Assembly (NCBI RefSeq): GCF_000814765.1
Contig: NZ_JWIC01000008.1
Coordinates: forward strand, 131,501 to 195,500
DNA length: 64,000 bases
Direction: 5' to 3'
DNA from: Pseudoalteromonas luteoviolacea
GTDB lineage: Bacteria; Pseudomonadota; Gammaproteobacteria; Enterobacterales; Alteromonadaceae
Shown in pieces: positions 14,696-26,283 of this stretch; the first letter of the stretch is position 1, and every line of letters starts with the position of its first letter. Made by a program: the position numbers and the translations under genes. The notes below the pieces were generated by a model, which ran no database searches, had not been told where the DNA came from, and was given only the letters and a program-made list of their open reading frames with translations.

Positions 14696-16401
14696 GCTGC
14701 AACTCCTCTGTGACTTTGCCTAGCTTGTTGCATGGCACCAAGGACATTTTCTCTGGGCCCAAAGGCCTGCATATTGCCTTTATTCAATAGCAATATTTTG
14801 TCACTTAGGCCTAAAATGCTGGCTCTGTGTGTAATGAAAATTACGCTGCAACCTGACTGCTTTAGCGTTTTAATGGTGATAGCGAGCGCCGCTTCTCCGG
14901 CATCATCTAAATTTGAATTTGCTTCATCTAAAATCACTAACTTAGGGTTGCCATATAGGGCTCTGGCTAAGCCAATGCGCTGCTTTTCACCACCAGATAG
15001 CCCCATGCCGCTTTCGCCAAGTACCGTGTTATACCCTTTAGGTAATTTTAATATCATGTCATGTACGCCAGCCAAACGGGCGGCTTTGATGATGGCTTCA
15101 TCATCCATGCTGCCAAATCGTGCGATGTTTTCACGGATAGTGCCTGCAAATAAGCCCACATCTTGCGGTAAGTACCCCAAGTGTGGGCCTAGGCTCTGCT
15201 TATTCCATTGAAAAATGTCAGCACCGTCTAGACGCACCGTGCCTGCGCGTGGTGCCCAAATACCTGTGATAAGGCGTGCAATTGATGATTTTCCTGCACC
15301 AGAAGGGCCGATAATTGCTAATACCTCACCGGCATTTAATTCAAAATTGATATTGTTGAGCACCGGGGTATGTGACATGGGTGGGATCAAAGTCGCATTT
15401 TCGACGGTGAGCTTTCCGTTTGGTGCCGGTAAATCAAGCCCGACTTCTTGAGCGGGGTATTGGTGCAATAACGCATCAAGTCGTTGACGAGATAACTTGA
15501 CGCTTTGCCATTGTTTAAATGCGCCAACAAGTTGTTCAACAGGTGATAGCATACGTCCGGCCATAATTGAACCTGCGATCATCATGCCTGCGGTGATCTG
15601 GCCATCAACAGCTAACCAAGCACCCGCACCTAAAATGACAGACTGTAACGCGAGGCGTAGAATTTTACTGATGGCGGTTAATACCGAGCTTAAATTACTC
15701 GCCTCACTTTGGTGACTGATACTGGCTTGATGTTGTGCTTGCCAGCGAGATTGTAAGCTGTGTTGCATGCCCATAGCATGCGCCACCTCAGCATTATTGA
15801 TGATCCCGCTTGCTAAGCGTGTGGCATTGGCGGTGGCGCTTGAAGAAGCTTGTAGTGGCTTTTTAGCCCAGACCTCATTAAGCAGTGCCAAGATAAACAG
15901 AATAACGGTCCCGACTAACGCGATGGTGCCCAGTATCGGGTGGAAGAAGAACAGTAATAGCAGAAAGAGGGGGGCCCAAGGGGCATCAAAAAAGGCAAAG
16001 ACTGCGGTGCCCGTCATAAACTGACGGACTTGATTTAAGTCGTTAATTAGCTGGCTTGGGTTGGCGTTTCCAGCTTTGAGTTGATGTTGATAAACAGCAT
16101 CAAATACACGGGCATGCAAATCATTGTTAAAGCTTTCACTAATACCGATCAATACGCGGCTACGTATCCACTCTAATGCACCCATCAGCATGAAAAATCC
16201 AGCGACGATGAGGGATATCATTAATAAAGTGTCTAAGTTTGAAGAGCTTAAAACACGATCATAAACTTGAAGCATATAGATTGCGGGGATCAACATCAAT
16301 AAGTTAATCACAGCGCTAAATCCGGCGACGTGTATTAAGCTACGCTTTTGTTTGCTTAATGCCTGTTTCAAGGCTTCATTTGGGGCTGTAAAAGGCTTCA
16401 T
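14692..16401 (-). CDS. Type I secretion ABC transporter (HasD-like)
   Basis: 569 aa fused permease-ATPase of the PrtD/HasD family: about six membrane segments in residues 20-300, then a nucleotide-binding domain with Walker A GPSGAGKSS, signature LSGGEKQRIGLARAL, Walker B LVILDEANSNLDD and H-loop ITHRAS. Dual-function partner of the fusion protein downstream. Encoded just after the haemophore and a GloVer protein, so the haemophore is the natural substrate. The start ATG overlaps the stop of the upstream gene by one base. Confidence 0.93.
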   Translation of the reverse strand: MKPFTAPNEALKQALSKQKRSLIHVAGFSAVINLLMLIPAIYMLQVYDRVLSSSNLDTLLMISLIVAGFFMLMGALEWIRSRVLIGISESFNNDLHARVFDAVYQHQLKAGNANPSQLINDLNQVRQFMTGTAVFAFFDAPWAPLFLLLLFFFHPILGTIALVGTVILFILALLNEVWAKKPLQASSSATANATRLASGIINNAEVAHAMGMQHSLQSRWQAQHQASISHQSEASNLSSVLTAISKILRLALQSVILGAGAWLAVDGQITAGMMIAGSIMAGRMLSPVEQLVGAFKQWQSVKLSRQRLDALLHQYPAQEVGLDLPAPNGKLTVENATLIPPMSHTPVLNNINFELNAGEVLAIIGPSGAGKSSIARLITGIWAPRAGTVRLDGADIFQWNKQSLGPHLGYLPQDVGLFAGTIRENIARFGSMDDEAIIKAARLAGVHDMILKLPKGYNTVLGESGMGLSGGEKQRIGLARALYGNPKLVILDEANSNLDDAGEAALAITIKTLKQSGCSVIFITHRASILGLSDKILLLNKGNMQAFGPRENVLGAMQQARQSHRGVAA

Positions 16402-18293
16402 TATTTGGCCTCTTTACGACGCGATCTTGTCATGCCCAAGGCGCTTAATAATGCCAGTATGCCCCAGTGCAACGTACCGCCATTGCCATAGTTGAGCGTT
16501 TCACTTTGTGTTACTTTTGGCTCTGCATTGACATATAAAGTGGCCAGTGAGCCCAATCGAGCGCCAACATCGGCATCGTTGCAGTTGATAGAAAAAGTGT
16601 ACACGCCAGTTTCTGGCGATATTTTAATGCTGCCTTGGGTCGCAATGGCTTCGTTAGGTATCCAATCGCCACTGGCTACCCCACCAGTCGCAACACAGTC
16701 TTCTATGTTATTACCTGCCCAAGTGACTTCTGCTTCTTCACCCAGTTTGATGGTGCCTGGGGTAATGCTCAGTGTCACCGAGCCGGTTGGTTTCATGCCA
16801 CTGAGGTCGACTTCGAATACAGTGCCAAAAATATCGTTTTCCCATTCCCAACCCGCTTCATCAATAAAGCTGCGGCCACCGTGTAAGGTGGTACCATACA
16901 TACGCCCATTTTCTGCTAAGTTTAGACCTGTGGGCACTTTGCCATCGACGTCTTCGCCGATGCCGCCTTTAAAAGAGTGCACATGTTCAAAGCCACTTTG
17001 TACCATATTGCCATTTTCAATCTTAATCTTGTTTAATTGAATACGGTATAAGGTCCCATCTCCTGACATATTTTGCGCTTGGGATGGGTATGTATCGCCT
17101 TTACGTACTTTGATTAGCTCACTTTTATGCGCGCCCCCACTCATGGTGGTGCCATACAGGAAGCCTGTATCTGTGATCACCATTGGCCCTCTGGGTTGGC
17201 TGCCATCTTGGCCATTAAATGTATGCAGTAGGGTGAACTCTGAACCGTCTTTTTTTAGTCTAAATAGTGAACCATGTGGGTTACTGCCATCGTAATGAGG
17301 GAATTCGGTATGGATGAGCTGAGCGGCGTCTTGCATGTTTGAGTAATGCATATACTTGCCCCCGCATAAGCCATTGGCATAGACGATGGGTTGTCCGGTA
17401 AATGTACTTATACCCTGTGTTTTACAGGTGCCAACTGAGGTTGAGCCATATAAGTAACCAGCTTGATCTTCCGCTAAATAAGTTGCGATTCGGTTCTCTG
17501 CATGGCCACTCGTATCCCAAGGTACTTCGCCTTGGTTGAGCGTAAAGTCGTGAATTAAATTGATATCAACACTTGAGTCGTCACTGAGCTCGGCCGCATA
17601 AATCGCACCCACAGCAAAATTATCATCACTCGATTTGGTATTGAAAAATGGATAACCTCTGGGGTAACCCAAGTAGCCATAAAGGGTATTACCACTGAGG
17701 AGCATACCTCCTGCGGCGGTAAAATCACCGTGAGGATTTTGCGTGAATTGGTGTAACTCTGTGAGAGTATTATCGCTTTCAAGACGCATCAGTCTTGAGT
17801 ATGTTTTGTGGTCTGTATCGATAAACAGTAGGCGTGCTTGGTCATCAAAAATAGGGTGGACATTTGGGTATTGATTGAGCGTGCTATCAGCATTATCGAA
17901 GACGATGGTTTTATTGCTGCCATCTGAGTGCACGTAAAATATATTACCCAAGTCATCAATGCTATACAGCCTATCTAGCGTTGGGTGCTGCACAAAACCC
18001 ACGAATCCCTTGATGTCTTTTGCTAATGCAAAATAATGTCCTTGTACTGGTGCTAATCCCCACATACTGGGCGCCACAATGTCACTGTCATAACGTCCCA
18101 CGGTCGAAAGACCGATTAATTGATCCCGCGTCGCATTGTAAACAGGGGGAGCGTATGGTTTACCTGCACTTGGCCAACCCTCTGGGCCGGTGTAGTGAAG
18201 CGAAGTGAGGTAATTCACGCTGACGCCATCGACAGCCGTGGTGGCAAGGCTAGAGAATGATAGGGATAATAAGCAGATACAAAGTTTTTTCAT
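16401..18293 (-). CDS. GloVer-repeat surface protein with GlyGly-CTERM-like tail (1)
   Basis: 630 aa. Signal peptide (MKKLCICLLSLSFSSLATTA), then repeats of about 50-60 residues around GSLFRLKKDGSEFTLLHTFN and GFLYGTTMSGGAH, the pattern of choice-of-anchor GloVer repeat proteins that form propeller-like domains. An Ig-like segment follows (VTLSITPGTIKLGEEAEVTW, then DCVATGG). The C-terminus GGTLHWGILALLSALGMTRS plus basic residues is a GlyGly-CTERM-like sorting tail, processed by rhombosortase in type II secreting bacteria. It sits inside the Has operon between hasA and hasD. Role unknown; a surface partner in haem capture is possible. Confidence 0.8.
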   Translation of the reverse strand: MKKLCICLLSLSFSSLATTAVDGVSVNYLTSLHYTGPEGWPSAGKPYAPPVYNATRDQLIGLSTVGRYDSDIVAPSMWGLAPVQGHYFALAKDIKGFVGFVQHPTLDRLYSIDDLGNIFYVHSDGSNKTIVFDNADSTLNQYPNVHPIFDDQARLLFIDTDHKTYSRLMRLESDNTLTELHQFTQNPHGDFTAAGGMLLSGNTLYGYLGYPRGYPFFNTKSSDDNFAVGAIYAAELSDDSSVDINLIHDFTLNQGEVPWDTSGHAENRIATYLAEDQAGYLYGSTSVGTCKTQGISTFTGQPIVYANGLCGGKYMHYSNMQDAAQLIHTEFPHYDGSNPHGSLFRLKKDGSEFTLLHTFNGQDGSQPRGPMVITDTGFLYGTTMSGGAHKSELIKVRKGDTYPSQAQNMSGDGTLYRIQLNKIKIENGNMVQSGFEHVHSFKGGIGEDVDGKVPTGLNLAENGRMYGTTLHGGRSFIDEAGWEWENDIFGTVFEVDLSGMKPTGSVTLSITPGTIKLGEEAEVTWAGNNIEDCVATGGVASGDWIPNEAIATQGSIKISPETGVYTFSINCNDADVGARLGSLATLYVNAEPKVTQSETLNYGNGGTLHWGILALLSALGMTRSRRKEAK

Positions 18294-18316
18294 AGTAGAC
18301 TCAATAGATTGCAGAT

Positions 18317-18341
18317 AGCACTGCAGCGAAGCTGCAGTGCT
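18317..18341 (-). promoter_or_regulatory. Stem-loop just after hasA
   Basis: Perfect 11-bp stem AGCACTGCAGC / GCTGCAGTGCT with a three-base loop, seven bases past the hasA stop on the minus strand. No U-tract follows in that direction, so it probably stabilises hasA mRNA or partly terminates, favouring the haemophore over downstream transporter genes. Confidence 0.65.
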
Positions 18342-18348
18342 TTATGGG

Positions 18349-18966
18349 TTAAGCGACTAGGTCAAAATCAGCCAAGCCTGCTACACCAACTGTACCAACA
18401 GTGTCGTTTTGAGTGAGATCGATGCCCTGTTGTGTGAGTAGATCTGTGAAGTAAGTGAACTCAGAGTCTTTTAAGCCATCAACAATGTTATGAGTTGTGT
18501 TCGTGCCTTCATGGCGACCAATGACACCACCATTTGCATCAAAGCCAGCATTTAGACCGATTGTGTCTAGACCATCGAAGCTCACGAGATCTTCTGCGAA
18601 GCTGTATTCACCATTTGCATTTTGCGTTAGGCCACGACCGAATGAAATTGAAGCAATTTCACCGTACATAGTGTGTGAAGGACCTGCGAAGAATGTGTAG
18701 TCTACGTATGAACCGTCAGCTGCTTGGATGATAAAGCCTAGGCTTTCAGTACCTACTTGACCTTCTTGAACATATTGAGTACCAGAGAAAGTGCCAAATA
18801 GTCCCCAGAAGCCAAGATCTACAGTTGGATTTGGGTTCTCTGCACCTGCAAAGCTACCGATGTTTTCATTGTAATCGGTGTTTTTGAAGAAACGAGATGC
18901 ATCTGAGAAGAAGTCGTTTAGGTTACTGAACGTGTAGTTTGCACTGTAAGTTACTTGTATAGACAT
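18349..18966 (-). CDS. hasA: HasA-type haemophore
   Basis: 205 aa. No N-terminal signal, as expected for a type I secretion substrate. The segment VDYTFFAGPSHTMYGEI carries the conserved haem-ligand Tyr (Tyr90) and its partner His (His98), spaced as in Serratia HasA Tyr75/His83. The other axial-ligand loop of Serratia HasA (His32) corresponds to FFKNTDYNENIG, which has no His. The C-terminus LADFDLVA is an acidic-hydrophobic secretion signal. Secreted to capture haem and deliver it to HasR. AAGGAT ribosome site upstream. Confidence 0.92.
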   Translation of the reverse strand: MSIQVTYSANYTFSNLNDFFSDASRFFKNTDYNENIGSFAGAENPNPTVDLGFWGLFGTFSGTQYVQEGQVGTESLGFIIQAADGSYVDYTFFAGPSHTMYGEIASISFGRGLTQNANGEYSFAEDLVSFDGLDTIGLNAGFDANGGVIGRHEGTNTTHNIVDGLKDSEFTYFTDLLTQQGIDLTQNDTVGTVGVAGLADFDLVA

Positions 18967-19063
18967 GGTAAATCCTTAATCGTTAATTATTTAATATTGT
19001 TGACCTAAAGGTCGTTGTGAGAAGTACCTGCTGCGCGCCATGCTGATACTTCCGTTGTTATTG

Positions 19064-19081
19064 GCAAGGGCATGCCCTTGC
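19064..19081. promoter_or_regulatory. Palindromic stem-loop between GloVer gene 2 and hasA
   Basis: Perfect inverted repeat GCAAGGGC-AT-GCCCTTGC, 15 bases past the stop of the upstream gene. Without a U-tract it may be a processing point in a long operon transcript rather than a terminator. Confidence 0.5.
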
Positions 19082-19095
19082 AATTCGAATTTGGT

Positions 19096-20988
<1,893 letters not shown>

Positions 20989-21009
20989 GATTTTTACCCT
21001 TATCTTAAA

Positions 21010-23517
21010 TTAGAATTTGATGTTGATCCGTCCAATCACACTGCGCCCTGGTGCTATCCAATATGAAGTACCATTGGCCTCGGCATAATTGAGGTCTTTA
21101 AGGTTGTCGACAGACAGACGCAGTTGGAGCTGTGGTGAGTACTGGTAATCTAGCCATAGATCGTAGATTTCCCAGTCAACAACATCTTTATATGCTGAGC
21201 CACCTCGACCATCGTTATCTTCTACACGTACGCGCGTACCAAATTTCAATTTGTCTTCGAGTAGCTTGACGCCAATCGTTAAGGCAGCGCTATGCTTTGC
21301 AGGCTCGATATAAAGTAAGCCTCCAGATTTTGTTTGACCTAGGTTTGTTTTCGGGAACCCAACTTGGCTGCCCAGTGGAAACGGGTCATAGTCGCCTTGG
21401 CCTGGGTTAAAGTTCATTTTGGTGTAGTTCAGCTCGGCAAAAATATGTTTTGACTCATAGTCGGCTTGGAGCTCAAGCCCTTCAAAGCGAACCGCATCGA
21501 GTAAATTGACATAGCTGCGAATATTGCTTCTATCACTGACGGACGTTGGACTCATGACAGTACCTTGAACAATAAAGTTATCAACCGTATTGCTAAACCA
21601 GCCCGCTTTAATCATGAGGTCATGCTCATTGGCTAATTGCATAAACTCGAAGTTGATGCCGACCTCGTTATTGAGCGACTTTTCAGCTTTTAAACCGGGG
21701 TTTGGATAAAATGGGAAGCTATTACCCGCATGCATACCAAAAAGCAGAGTTTCAGTAATGGCTGGGTGTCTCACCCCTTTGGCCGAGCTTACATACGCCT
21801 GTATTTCATCGGTAAAGCGATAGGCTACGCGTACATTAGGTGATATGTATTCATCATGGCGTGCCACATCAAAATGAGTAAAAATCAGCGTTTTAGACGG
21901 CGTGACACCTGGCGGGTTGAGGATTGATCCTGAGTTGATTTCCCCTTCACCTTCGATTGAGAAGTGCTCGTAACGCACGCCTGTTTCAATGGATACATGC
22001 TCCCCATATTGCCATTCTGCCTGAGTAAATACGCTGGCAACGGCACGATCGCCACCCGGTGTTGCACCTGTGAACCAAGTTGGATCGCCGGAACCGGGTG
22101 TTTGCTGAATCGCTTGAGGTTGTGTCCAATCTCTAAAGTATTCGGCACCGCTATTAAGAATTAATAAAGAGTCAGCCTCTGGTAACCATGGATGTTCGAG
22201 ACTGAAAAATGCATAGTTTTCTAGCGCCATGCCAAGGGTATTGGTCTCAAACTCCAACGCAAACTCACCGTATGGGTTGGTTTCTTTTCCTGACTCAAAA
22301 CGGTGCTGTCGCATATTGGTGCGGTTATAATAAATACTGGCACTGACATCGAGGTAATCGGAATTCGGATTCCAAGTATAATCTAATTTAATGGTGTCAT
22401 TTTTCAGCTTACTGGTTGCACCTGGCTCGCTGTCGGGGTTGGTTTGATCCGTGGTTGAGCCTTCTTCAAAGTCGGCGTAAAAGCCGATATAGCTCAATTT
22501 GATTGTTTGCTGGTCATCAATTTTATAACTGGCTTTGAGTAGAGAAGACCATTGATCTTGTTCGGTAAACGCGCTTAACGCATCGAAGTATTCACTTTTA
22601 CCTGCATTGCCGCCACTTTGACCTGGTTCAAATCGTCCGACGCTTTTTCGGCCAATGGCTGCAACCAGTTCTAAATTCTTTCCCACGCGAATACCCGATG
22701 CGAATAGCCCTTGCAGGTGGTAGGCATTACTGCCTGTTGCCAAAGAAAGTTTGCTGCCATGCGCTTTTCCTTCGATTGCTAAATCTGCAAATTCAAGTGT
22801 TTTGAAGTTGACTACGCCACCAATGGCGCCTGCACCACCGGCATCACCCACAGGGCCTTTGGAGATATCGACACTGGACAGTAACTGTGGATCGAGATAA
22901 ACCGTGCCATTTGCGCCGTGACCACTACGTTGAAAGTTTTGTCTTGCACCATCGATCATCACATTCACGCGGCCAAAGTCTTGTATACCGCGGACGTTGA
23001 CCGCCACGCCTGGCTCTTGGCGCGATTGTGAGGTGGCCACACCGGGCACATTATAAAAAATATCGGATGTATCTCTCGGTGCGACGCGGGTAAGCTGTGC
23101 TTGTCCTAACTTTGTGTCGGAAGAAGCCGATTGATAGATCTCCGTGCGTGCATTATTACTGGCATAAACATCAAGTGTATCAAGCACTACGGCTTGGTCA
23201 TCAGCGATTGAACGGATGATGAAACTGCCATTTGCTGTTTTTTCGGCATACAATCCAGTACCTGTGAGTAGCTGATCGAAACCCTCTCGCAATTCAAACT
23301 CGCCTTTTAATCCAAGCGTCTGTGTGCTGCCAACTTGGTTGGGATCGAATTGTAGTAAGACGCCCGTTTGCAGTGCTAAGGTATTTAATGCGTTAGCGAG
23401 ACTACCTTTTGGAATATCAAGTTGGTGTGCGTGTTGTGCCAAGGCTACGCTTGGTAAAGCCAGTCCAGAGCACAGCAATGCAGTTAAAATTGAGCGAGGA
23501 GTACGATCGCCTATCAT
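21010..23517 (-). CDS. hasR: HasR-type TonB-dependent haemophore receptor
   Basis: 835 aa. Signal peptide, then an STN signalling domain (GSLANALNTLALQTGVLLQF, residues about 36-110), plug domain (RGIQDFGRVNVMIDGARQN) and beta-barrel. The NPGL motif within FPFYPNPGLKAEKS and the GVRHPAIT segment stand where haem receptors carry NPNL and FRAP motifs, with histidines nearby. C-terminus ends in aromatic-type F (RINIKF). Takes haem from HasA and signals through the anti-sigma factor encoded upstream. Operon head; a terminator-like hairpin separates it from the sigma/anti-sigma pair. Confidence 0.92.
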   Translation of the reverse strand: MIGDRTPRSILTALLCSGLALPSVALAQHAHQLDIPKGSLANALNTLALQTGVLLQFDPNQVGSTQTLGLKGEFELREGFDQLLTGTGLYAEKTANGSFIIRSIADDQAVVLDTLDVYASNNARTEIYQSASSDTKLGQAQLTRVAPRDTSDIFYNVPGVATSQSRQEPGVAVNVRGIQDFGRVNVMIDGARQNFQRSGHGANGTVYLDPQLLSSVDISKGPVGDAGGAGAIGGVVNFKTLEFADLAIEGKAHGSKLSLATGSNAYHLQGLFASGIRVGKNLELVAAIGRKSVGRFEPGQSGGNAGKSEYFDALSAFTEQDQWSSLLKASYKIDDQQTIKLSYIGFYADFEEGSTTDQTNPDSEPGATSKLKNDTIKLDYTWNPNSDYLDVSASIYYNRTNMRQHRFESGKETNPYGEFALEFETNTLGMALENYAFFSLEHPWLPEADSLLILNSGAEYFRDWTQPQAIQQTPGSGDPTWFTGATPGGDRAVASVFTQAEWQYGEHVSIETGVRYEHFSIEGEGEINSGSILNPPGVTPSKTLIFTHFDVARHDEYISPNVRVAYRFTDEIQAYVSSAKGVRHPAITETLLFGMHAGNSFPFYPNPGLKAEKSLNNEVGINFEFMQLANEHDLMIKAGWFSNTVDNFIVQGTVMSPTSVSDRSNIRSYVNLLDAVRFEGLELQADYESKHIFAELNYTKMNFNPGQGDYDPFPLGSQVGFPKTNLGQTKSGGLLYIEPAKHSAALTIGVKLLEDKLKFGTRVRVEDNDGRGGSAYKDVVDWEIYDLWLDYQYSPQLQLRLSVDNLKDLNYAEANGTSYWIAPGRSVIGRINIKF

Positions 23518-23577
23518 AAATGGTTCTCATTATTATTTAGAGCTACATATAGGACGGGGCAGTCAAAAAAAACAGTA

Positions 23578-23618
23578 CCCAAAAACTAAAAAAATTCAGA
23601 ATTTTTTTTAGTTTTTGG
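23578..23618 (-). terminator. Terminator-like hairpin between anti-sigma gene and hasR
   Basis: Long AT-rich inverted repeat: left arm CCAAAAACTAAAAAAATT, right arm its near-perfect complement with one extra T. Lies after the anti-sigma stop (23629) and before hasR. The T-rich flanks allow termination on either strand. Confidence 0.7.
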
Positions 23619-23628
23619 ATTATTTTAA

Positions 23629-24594
23629 TTATTTCAATGAGATAAAGTGGAGATGATTGGCTACTGATTGATGTTTTATGGTTGGATCGGATGCCAACAT
23701 TTTCATCGCGAGTTCGATATTGTCAGTCGGGTAGACACCAGAAACACGAATATGGCTGAGTTCTGTGCTTTGATACATTAAGATGCCCGGATAATGTGCC
23801 TCGAGTGATTCCAATAACACAGTGAGGCTAATATCATTAGCGACCAATCGATGGTTTAACCAAGCTAAGCGGGTGCTCGGGTTGGTTGGGTAAGGGCCTG
23901 TTAAGTATCTATCTTCTACTTCCATGGCTTCGCCTTGCTTGCCTGTTACACAGTTATTTTGTGGCAAATAGCACAGTTTTACTTTGGATTCTGTGACGAC
24001 GACGTAAGTATCTTGTCCGCGTGCTTTGACCGAGAAGCTTGTACCCAGTGCGGTTGCGCTGGTGTCCTGTGTTTGAACGACTAACGGCCAGGATGGATTG
24101 GTGGTTGCGTCGATATGTACTTCACCTTGATGTAGGCGAATCAAGCGGGTCTCGTCATCGAATTCAATGTCAATTTGGGTTTGTGCATTGAGCGTGAGTA
24201 CGCTGCCATCTTGGAGTGTAATCGTTTGAGTTTGCCCTTTGAGGGTATAGTGATCCGCTGTGATGCCGCTAAAACCAAGGTGGTTTAACAACAAACCAAA
24301 TCCCGAAAATAAGGCGATACTGAGAAAGGCTTTTGCTGCACCATGACGCTTTGGTGGCTTTTTATCTAATACGTTATTTAAAACGCGCCCATTTAACCCC
24401 GCATTTGTGGGCGCTTCAAACTCACCCCATAGAGCCGTTAATTCATCATATGCTTTTTGATTCTCTGGGTGTAAGTTTAGCCATTGATGATGTGCTTGAA
24501 TATCTTCGTCAGTTGGCGCGTCCGAATGTAATAAGGCACACCAATCTGCGGCTTGTTTGAGTTTATGTTGGTAGCTAGAGTTGTGTGCCGACAT
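23629..24594 (-). CDS. FecR-family anti-sigma regulator (HasS-like)
   Basis: 321 aa from ATG 24594; a farther start at 24633 would overlap the sigma gene. N-terminal DUF4880-type helix pair (AADWCALLHSDAPTDEDIQA), one membrane segment near residue 85-105 (FLSIALFSGFGLLLNHLGF), FecR domain (TITLQDGSVLTLNAQTQIDI, RLHQGEVHIDA) and a C-terminal STN-like part that meets the receptor. Relays receptor occupancy to the sigma factor. Encoded directly after it. Confidence 0.9.
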   Translation of the reverse strand: MSAHNSSYQHKLKQAADWCALLHSDAPTDEDIQAHHQWLNLHPENQKAYDELTALWGEFEAPTNAGLNGRVLNNVLDKKPPKRHGAAKAFLSIALFSGFGLLLNHLGFSGITADHYTLKGQTQTITLQDGSVLTLNAQTQIDIEFDDETRLIRLHQGEVHIDATTNPSWPLVVQTQDTSATALGTSFSVKARGQDTYVVVTESKVKLCYLPQNNCVTGKQGEAMEVEDRYLTGPYPTNPSTRLAWLNHRLVANDISLTVLLESLEAHYPGILMYQSTELSHIRVSGVYPTDNIELAMKMLASDPTIKHQSVANHLHFISLK

Positions 24595-24608
24595 AATGAT
24601 CTCTGGGC

Positions 24609-25112
24609 TTAATCCATCAGTTGGCTGTGGCAATGCAATAGTGTCTGAGCAATGTATTTTTGTACCATGCTTTCAGAGACATCAAGTGCAGTGGCGATTT
24701 CTTTGTACTTCATCCCATCTAAACGGGCCATTAAAAAAGCACGTCTGGGCTTATCTGCTAATCCTTCAAGTAAACGAGAGAGCGCTTCCAGTCTTTGCAT
24801 CGTCTCTAATACGGTTTCACAAGAGGGGGCCTGCGCTTGTGGCAGCTCACTTTGCGCCTCGATATAAGCCTGCTCGATACGTTTTCGACGTGCTTTATCT
24901 ATGATCAGGCGGTTTGCAATTGTCGCTAAATAGGCGCGAGGCTCTTTGACCTCGAGCAAATCGGTCGATGAAGTCAGGGCCCTGATAAAGGTGTCCTGAG
25001 ATAAATCTTGTGCATCGTGATGTGAGTGTAGTTTCAACTTGTTCTGTAAAAACCTCACTAGCCAAAATTGGTTATCGCGAATAAACAGATCTATACCAGC
25101 GGAATTTGACAC
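24609..25112 (-). CDS. ECF sigma factor, FecI/HasI type
   Basis: 167 aa. Region 2 includes DAQDLSQDTFIRAL and RAYLATIANRLIIDKARRKR; region 4 has LDGMKYKEIATALDVSESMV followed by QKYIAQTLLHC. With the FecR partner and an STN-bearing receptor next door it is a cell-surface signalling sigma factor for the Has operon. A Fur-like box 29 bases upstream suggests derepression under iron limitation. Confidence 0.92.
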   Translation of the reverse strand: MSNSAGIDLFIRDNQFWLVRFLQNKLKLHSHHDAQDLSQDTFIRALTSSTDLLEVKEPRAYLATIANRLIIDKARRKRIEQAYIEAQSELPQAQAPSCETVLETMQRLEALSRLLEGLADKPRRAFLMARLDGMKYKEIATALDVSESMVQKYIAQTLLHCHSQLMD

Positions 25113-25140
25113 CGTTTGTTCCTTACTATAGTGCGTAAAT

Positions 25141-25159
25141 GTAAATAATTATCATTAAC
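25141..25159. promoter_or_regulatory. Fur-box-like site upstream of the sigma gene
   Basis: 19 bases, GTAAATAATTATCATTAAC, matching the classical Fur consensus at 14 positions by eye. Position just upstream of the sigma gene is where Fur control of a FecI-type gene is expected. Confidence 0.6.
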
Positions 25160-25584
25160 GGTACCATTAATAAAGTATTGGGGCAAGTTTATTGTGTCTA
25201 AGATAAAAGTTGGCAAAGTAAAAAATTAGCAGGGTTTAAAGTGCGATTAGAGACGATAAAAATGACGTGAAGACGGTTGATAGTGATAACTGGATTGACC
25301 TTTGAATATAGATTGTATCTGTGGTAATTTGATACTAAAAGTATTGAAAAGTTTAGAAAATTGCTATTTAGAAGCGTGTTCATATTGATGGGAAATGGTC
25401 TTTGTTATTTTTATACATTAGGCAGTCATCATTTTCTAAAGATGTGTTTTTGTTGTCGTCAATTGAGCCCTAGTACAATATTAATTATTTAATTTTATAC
25501 AATATATGAATGCCTTTATACCGAGGTAAGTTGCAAGGTTTTCAGACACTATGTTGATTTGTTCTGAAAACCAAACGCGTAGTG
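25160..25584. other. AT-rich intergenic region, no gene seen
   Basis: Contains only a short low-complexity frame on the minus strand (25198-25383) with no ribosome site or recognisable domain. Confidence 0.4.
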
Positions 25585-26115
25585 TTATCCTTGCTCTTCG
25601 AGCGACGGCTTACTCGTCAATACTTTTTCAATGGCTTTAAGCATGGGTTGGGCTGTTCGTTCACTATAGCCTGCTTGGGCGAAGGTAACCTGGCCTTGCT
25701 GATCTATAACGAGGGTGAAAGGTAACCCGGGCTTTTTTAACTTCTTATAGAGCGTATGCTTTTTGTCGAAAACAAAAGTGACTTGCAGACCACGCTTTTC
25801 AAATTGCTTTAAGAGGCTTTTATACGTTCTTCGGGTTTGCCCCAGATTGCCTTCCTCCTTGGTGTTAACAACAATCACGCTCACTTTATCGTGACCTAAT
25901 TTGCGTTGTAACCCCTCTAGTAATGGTAGTAATTGTTTACAGTATGGGCACCATGAAGCCCAAAAGGTGACAATGGTAGGCGTGGTACTGCTTCTGTAAA
26001 TCGGTGCTTCGTGCTGATTTAACCCGAGTACTTGATCAGCACTTATATGCTCTACATCTGCGTTTGCTGTTGTTGTAAAACACAAAATAAATAAAATCAC
26101 ACTATACCTTAGCAT
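25585..26115 (-). CDS. Periplasmic TlpA/thioredoxin-like protein
   Basis: 176 aa. Signal peptide (MLRYSVILFILCFTTTANA), thioredoxin fold with active site FWASWCPYCKQLLP, and the cis-Pro region KKPGLPFTLVIDQQG. Likely a thiol-disulfide reductant in the periplasm, perhaps in cytochrome c or haem-linked maturation. Single gene flanked by gaps on both sides; substrate unknown. Confidence 0.85.
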   Translation of the reverse strand: MLRYSVILFILCFTTTANADVEHISADQVLGLNQHEAPIYRSSTTPTIVTFWASWCPYCKQLLPLLEGLQRKLGHDKVSVIVVNTKEEGNLGQTRRTYKSLLKQFEKRGLQVTFVFDKKHTLYKKLKKPGLPFTLVIDQQGQVTFAQAGYSERTAQPMLKAIEKVLTSKPSLEEQG

Positions 26116-26283
26116 AATTCGCTCCTTGTCATTTTGAACCTGTTATGTTCATGAATTGTAACGTGTTATAGAAGTAGAACGATATTTTTATGACAAGATA
26201 ACAGGTTGACTGTGTTTTGTTTGTTTATCTCCGCGACAAGGAGGGAGTGAGGGTGTAGTTGAATAGCTTAGGTGGCCAATGTT

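Noticed and set aside
14732..15211. 159-codon plus-strand frame inside hasD
   Set aside because: Shadow frame; the opposite strand has intact ABC transporter motifs.
25198..25383. 61-codon minus-strand frame
   Set aside because: AT-rich low-complexity product, no ribosome site and no family features.
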